A stretch of 7,318 nt of DNA from the NCBI GenBank assembly GCA_947086625.1, contig CAMTZV010000062.1:1-7318 (forward strand). The letters run 5' to 3'. Both the position numbers and the translations under genes were made by a program. The number at the start of each line of letters is the position of its first letter. The stretch's first letter is position 1. Below, piece after piece: positions 4,706 through 7,318 of the stretch. The notes under the pieces were generated by a model. The model was given only the letters and a program-made list of their open reading frames with translations. It did not search any database and had not been told where the DNA came from. This DNA is from an uncultured bacterium. Its GTDB lineage: Bacteria; Bacillota; Clostridia; Lachnospirales; Lachnospiraceae.

Positions 4706-5887
4706 ATGTTAAAGACACGTATGTCCGGCAACGAGGCGGTTGCACATGCGATCCGCCAGATCAATCCCGATGTCATGCCGGCATTTCCGATCACTCCCTC
4801 GACGGAGATCCCGCAGTTTGTGGCGTCGATGATCGCAAACGGCGAGATCGACACGGAGTTTATCCCGGTGGAGAGCGAGCACAGCTCCATGAGCGCGGCG
4901 ATCGGCGCGAGTGCGGCGGGGGCGCGGACGCTGACGGCGACGTCCTCGTGCGGCCTTGCGTTCATGTGGGAGGTTTTGTATGTGGCGGCGTCAAGCCGTC
5001 TGCCGATCGTGATGGCGGTTGTAAACCGCGGGCTGACCGGGCCGCTCAACATCAACGCGGAGCACTCCGACAGCATGGGCGCAAGGGACTCCGGCTGGAT
5101 TCAGATCTATGCGGAGAACAACCAGGAGGCTTACGACAATTTTTTGCAGGCATACCGCATCGCGGAGCATCCCGACGTGAAGCTGCCGGTCATGATCTGC
5201 CAGGACGGGTTTATCACGAGTCATGCAGTGGAAAATATCACGCTCTGGGATGACATGAAGATGAAAAAATTCGTGGGCGAATATGAGCCGCAGCACTATC
5301 TCCTGCGGGAGGACGAGGTGATGGCGGTCGGCCCTTACGCGGCGTCCGGCTACTGCATGGAGGCGAAAAAGGCGCAGGCGGAGGCGATGAAGCGGGCGAA
5401 GCAGGTCATATTGGACGTGGCGAAGGAATTTGAGGCCATCACCGGGCAGTCCTACGGCTTCTTTGAGGGATACCGCATGGACGACGCCGAGTACGCGATC
5501 GTGGCGATCGGATCGGTGTGCGGAACCGCAAAGGACGCGGTAGACGCGATGCGGGAGCGTGGGCTTCGGGCCGGGCTTTTGAAAATCCGCGTGTTCCGGC
5601 CGTTCCCGGCGCAGGAGATCGCGGACGCGCTGAAAAACTGCCGGGCGGTTGCGGTCATGGACCGCGCCGAGGGCTACAACGCGGTCGGCGGGCCGCTGGG
5701 CGCGGAGGTCATGGCGGCGCTTTACCGCGCGAAGGCGAAGGCCGAGGCCGTGAACATCATGTACGGCCTGTCCGGGAGAGACGTGCGCGTGGAGGATGTC
5801 GAGAAGCTGTTTGACGAGCTGGTGCGGCTTGGTGACGGTGAGCAGGTTTACAGTGAGACATGCCCGTATATCGGATTGAGAGAGTAG
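4706..5887 (+). CDS. porA: 2-oxoacid:ferredoxin oxidoreductase alpha subunit
   Basis: A 393-residue alpha subunit. The N-terminal pyrimidine-binding TPP domain shows PITPSTE (28-34), ESEHSSMSAAIGA (56-68), and TATSSCGLAFMWE (77-89), then NRGL..PLNI and SDSMGARDSGW (121-131), the loop that contacts substrate in POR enzymes. A linker has GFITSHAVE. The C-terminal domain shows KIRVFRPFP and DRAEGYNAVGGPLGAEV, then GLSGRDV near the end. Length and all blocks fit a complete four-subunit-type PorA. AAGGAGG lies 7-8 nt before the ATG, inside the last codons of porD, so the pair is tightly coupled. Together with PorB it builds the TPP site for oxidative decarboxylation of a 2-oxoacid to the acyl-CoA. 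Pyruvate is the likeliest substrate by family similarity, but another 2-oxoacid is possible. Confidence 0.93.
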   Translation: MLKTRMSGNEAVAHAIRQINPDVMPAFPITPSTEIPQFVASMIANGEIDTEFIPVESEHSSMSAAIGASAAGARTLTATSSCGLAFMWEVLYVAASSRLPIVMAVVNRGLTGPLNINAEHSDSMGARDSGWIQIYAENNQEAYDNFLQAYRIAEHPDVKLPVMICQDGFITSHAVENITLWDDMKMKKFVGEYEPQHYLLREDEVMAVGPYAASGYCMEAKKAQAEAMKRAKQVILDVAKEFEAITGQSYGFFEGYRMDDAEYAIVAIGSVCGTAKDAVDAMRERGLRAGLLKIRVFRPFPAQEIADALKNCRAVAVMDRAEGYNAVGGPLGAEVMAALYRAKAKAEAVNIMYGLSGRDVRVEDVEKLFDELVRLGDGEQVYSETCPYIGLRE

Positions 5888-5895
5888 GTGGCAAG

Positions 5896-6837
5896 GTGGT
5901 ACAGAAAACATTTAACTATAAAGAACTGCAGAGCCGCCCCGAGCGCCTTGCGCCGGGACACCGCATGTGCGCGGGCTGCGGCGGGACGATCGCGGTGCGA
6001 AACGTCTTGAAGGCGCTGCACCCTGGGGATAAGGCGGTGATCGGCAATGCGACCGGATGCCTTGAGGTTTCCTCTTATATGTATCCTTACACAGCATACG
6101 AGGACAGCTACATACACAACGCCTTCGAGAACGCGGGTGCGACGCTCTCCGGCGTGGAGACGGCGTACCGGGCGCTCAAAAAGAGGGGAAAGCTGAAGGA
6201 AAACTACAAGTTTATCACGTTCGGCGGCGACGGCGGCACGTACGATATCGGTATGCAGTCGCTCTCGGGCGCGATGGAGCGCGGGCATGATCTGGTGTAT
6301 GTCTGCTACGACCACGGCGCGGACATGAACACCGGCATCCAGCGAAGCTCCGCGACGCCGCAGTTTGCGGACACGACGACGACCCCAAGCGGCAAAAAGT
6401 CTGACGGAAAGCCGCAGGGGCGAAAGGATCTGGCGGCGATTATGGCGGCGCATGGCATCCCCTATGTGGCGCAGACGACGTTTATCGGAAACATGAAGGA
6501 TCTCTACGTGAAGTCGGAGAAGGCGATCTACACGGAAGGGCCTGCGTTTTTGAATATTATGGCGCCCTGCCCGCGCGGCTGGAAGTACGACGCGCCGGAT
6601 CTGATTGAGATCTGTAAGCTGGGCGTGGAGACGTGCTACTGGCCGCTGTTTGAGGTCGCGGACGGCAAGTGGATCTTAAACTACGAGCCGAAACGGAAGC
6701 TGCCCGTTGAGGACTTTTTGAGGAGGCAGGGGCGGTTTCAGCATCTGTTTGCGCCGGACGGCGGGCACCTGATCGCGGCGTTTCAGGCAGAAGTCGACAG
6801 GCGCTGGGAGGAGCTTTTAACCCGCTGCAACGCGTAG
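5896..6837 (+). CDS. porB: 2-oxoacid:ferredoxin oxidoreductase beta subunit (TPP and [4Fe-4S] binding)
   Basis: A 313-residue beta subunit from GTG 5896. Cys25 and Cys28 (CAGC), Cys55 (ATGC) and Cys225 (APCPRGW) are the four expected ligands of the proximal [4Fe-4S] cluster. GDG (111-113) followed by DHGADMNTGIQRSSATP (139-155) is the TPP/Mg site. The family normally reads DNEAYMNTGIQRS there; the Asn that coordinates Mg is His here, and Glu and Tyr are Gly and Asp. These are point changes in frame, not a frameshift. The start is uncertain. GTG 5896, with AGGTGG just upstream, gives the usual beta N-terminus (FNYKEL, then LAPGHRMCAGCG). ATG 5860 is in frame and overlaps porA by 28 nt, but has a poor ribosome binding site and adds 12 residues that are not family-like. 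Identity as PorB is firm. Confidence 0.9.
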   Translation: MVQKTFNYKELQSRPERLAPGHRMCAGCGGTIAVRNVLKALHPGDKAVIGNATGCLEVSSYMYPYTAYEDSYIHNAFENAGATLSGVETAYRALKKRGKLKENYKFITFGGDGGTYDIGMQSLSGAMERGHDLVYVCYDHGADMNTGIQRSSATPQFADTTTTPSGKKSDGKPQGRKDLAAIMAAHGIPYVAQTTFIGNMKDLYVKSEKAIYTEGPAFLNIMAPCPRGWKYDAPDLIEICKLGVETCYWPLFEVADGKWILNYEPKRKLPVEDFLRRQGRFQHLFAPDGGHLIAAFQAEVDRRWEELLTRCNA

Positions 6838-6864
6838 GCCGTCGGGGATAAGGGAGAGAGAAAT

Positions 6865-7318
6865 ATGGACAATATCAGGGAAACACATCTGGTCAGAACA
6901 AACAATCTGCTGTTTTTAGCGCATTTAATCGCGACGGTTTTCGGCTTTGTCGGGCTGATGTCACAGCTGAAAATGTCCGGCCTTGCGCCGGCCATGAGCA
7001 TGATCCCGCTGGCGGTGACGATTCTCGTCTTTGCGGGAGGCGTGTTCATGTATGTGCGATACAAAAAGACGCTCGTCTATGCGCAGTATGTCGGCATCGC
7101 CTACGGCGTGGTCTATATCGTAATGCTGCTTCTCGCGTCGACCTCGAACACGTTTCCCTACATGATCCCGTTTCTGACAATCATCATGCTTACGCTGGAC
7201 AAAAAGCTCATCCGCATCACGGCCGTCATGTTTCTGGCGGCAAACGTCATCCGGGCGGCGCTCACGATGTCCGGGGCTGCGGCGGTTCAGGACGCCATCG
7301 AGCCGGTCATGATCGAGA
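6865..7318 (+). CDS. Multi-pass membrane protein, probable methyl-accepting chemotaxis protein (3' end outside window)
   Basis: The first 151 codons of a gene that runs off the window. AGGGAG (6851-6856) lies 8 nt before ATG 6865. After a short polar N-terminus there are about five hydrophobic segments (residues about 14-32, 46-64, 74-91, 97-111, 117-134) linked by short loops with Tyr, Lys and Arg. One loop reads SNTFPYMIP, another TLDKK. This layout, and the look of the N-terminus, resembles Clostridia chemoreceptors whose sensor is a 5-6 helix membrane domain in place of a periplasmic one, followed by HAMP or directly by the signalling domain. The diagnostic signalling hairpin lies beyond the window. 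It could also be a histidine kinase or diguanylate cyclase with a similar membrane sensor. It starts 27 nt after porB with no terminator between, so co-transcription is possible. Confidence 0.6.
   Translation, partial: MDNIRETHLVRTNNLLFLAHLIATVFGFVGLMSQLKMSGLAPAMSMIPLAVTILVFAGGVFMYVRYKKTLVYAQYVGIAYGVVYIVMLLLASTSNTFPYMIPFLTIIMLTLDKKLIRITAVMFLAANVIRAALTMSGAAAVQDAIEPVMIE

Noticed and set aside
4991..5911. Minus-strand open frame of 306 codons
   Set aside because: It is fully antisense to porA, which has every expected motif; the His/Arg/Leu-rich product is a shadow.
5848..6453. Minus-strand open frame of 201 codons
   Set aside because: Antisense to porB, rich in Arg and Val, no ribosome binding site or motif support.

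Overview
The window looks like chromosomal DNA of an anaerobic, spore-forming, probably motile Clostridia (Lachnospiraceae-like gut Firmicute). This rests on AGGAGG-type ribosome binding sites, a CotJ spore-coat gene, a four-subunit 2-oxoacid:ferredoxin oxidoreductase, a probable chemoreceptor, and remnants of Firmicutes conjugative elements. Species cannot be named from sequence alone.

Left part (1-1375), AT-rich and accessory in character. The 3' end of a flavodoxin-like gene is coupled by an ATGA overlap to a membrane-anchored FMN-binding protein with a covalent flavinylation motif. Right after it lies a decayed cysteine-rich KTR gene, a small family typical of Tn916-like and related conjugative elements. 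About 600 bp without an intact gene follows, holding hairpins and one good terminator.

Middle (1376-2431). A promoter with a palindrome over its -10 box drives an intact AbrB/MazE-type antitoxin. The antitoxin overlaps by 1 nt a RelE/ParE-like toxin remnant of 49 codons that has lost both ends. Converging on it from the minus strand is a spore-coat gene in which CotJA and CotJB are fused into one 161-residue protein, with no cotJC beside it.

Right part (2450-7318), GC-rich core metabolism. A tRNA-dihydrouridine synthase gene has its own promoter, divergent from the CotJ gene. Then comes a strong promoter, a roughly 200-nt highly structured untranslated leader, and a tightly packed operon porC-porD-porA-porB (gamma, ferredoxin-like delta, alpha, TPP-binding beta). 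The enzyme should oxidatively decarboxylate a 2-oxoacid with CoA and pass electrons to ferredoxin. The beta subunit has an unusual TPP/Mg motif (DHGADMNTG, where DNEAYMNTG is usual). A probable methyl-accepting chemotaxis protein begins 27 nt after porB and runs off the window.

The items most worth a second look are the structured por leader, the altered PorB cofactor motif, the CotJA-CotJB fusion, the antitoxin left with a truncated toxin, and the KTR pseudogene marking an eroded mobile element. I do not see a clearly new multi-gene system.
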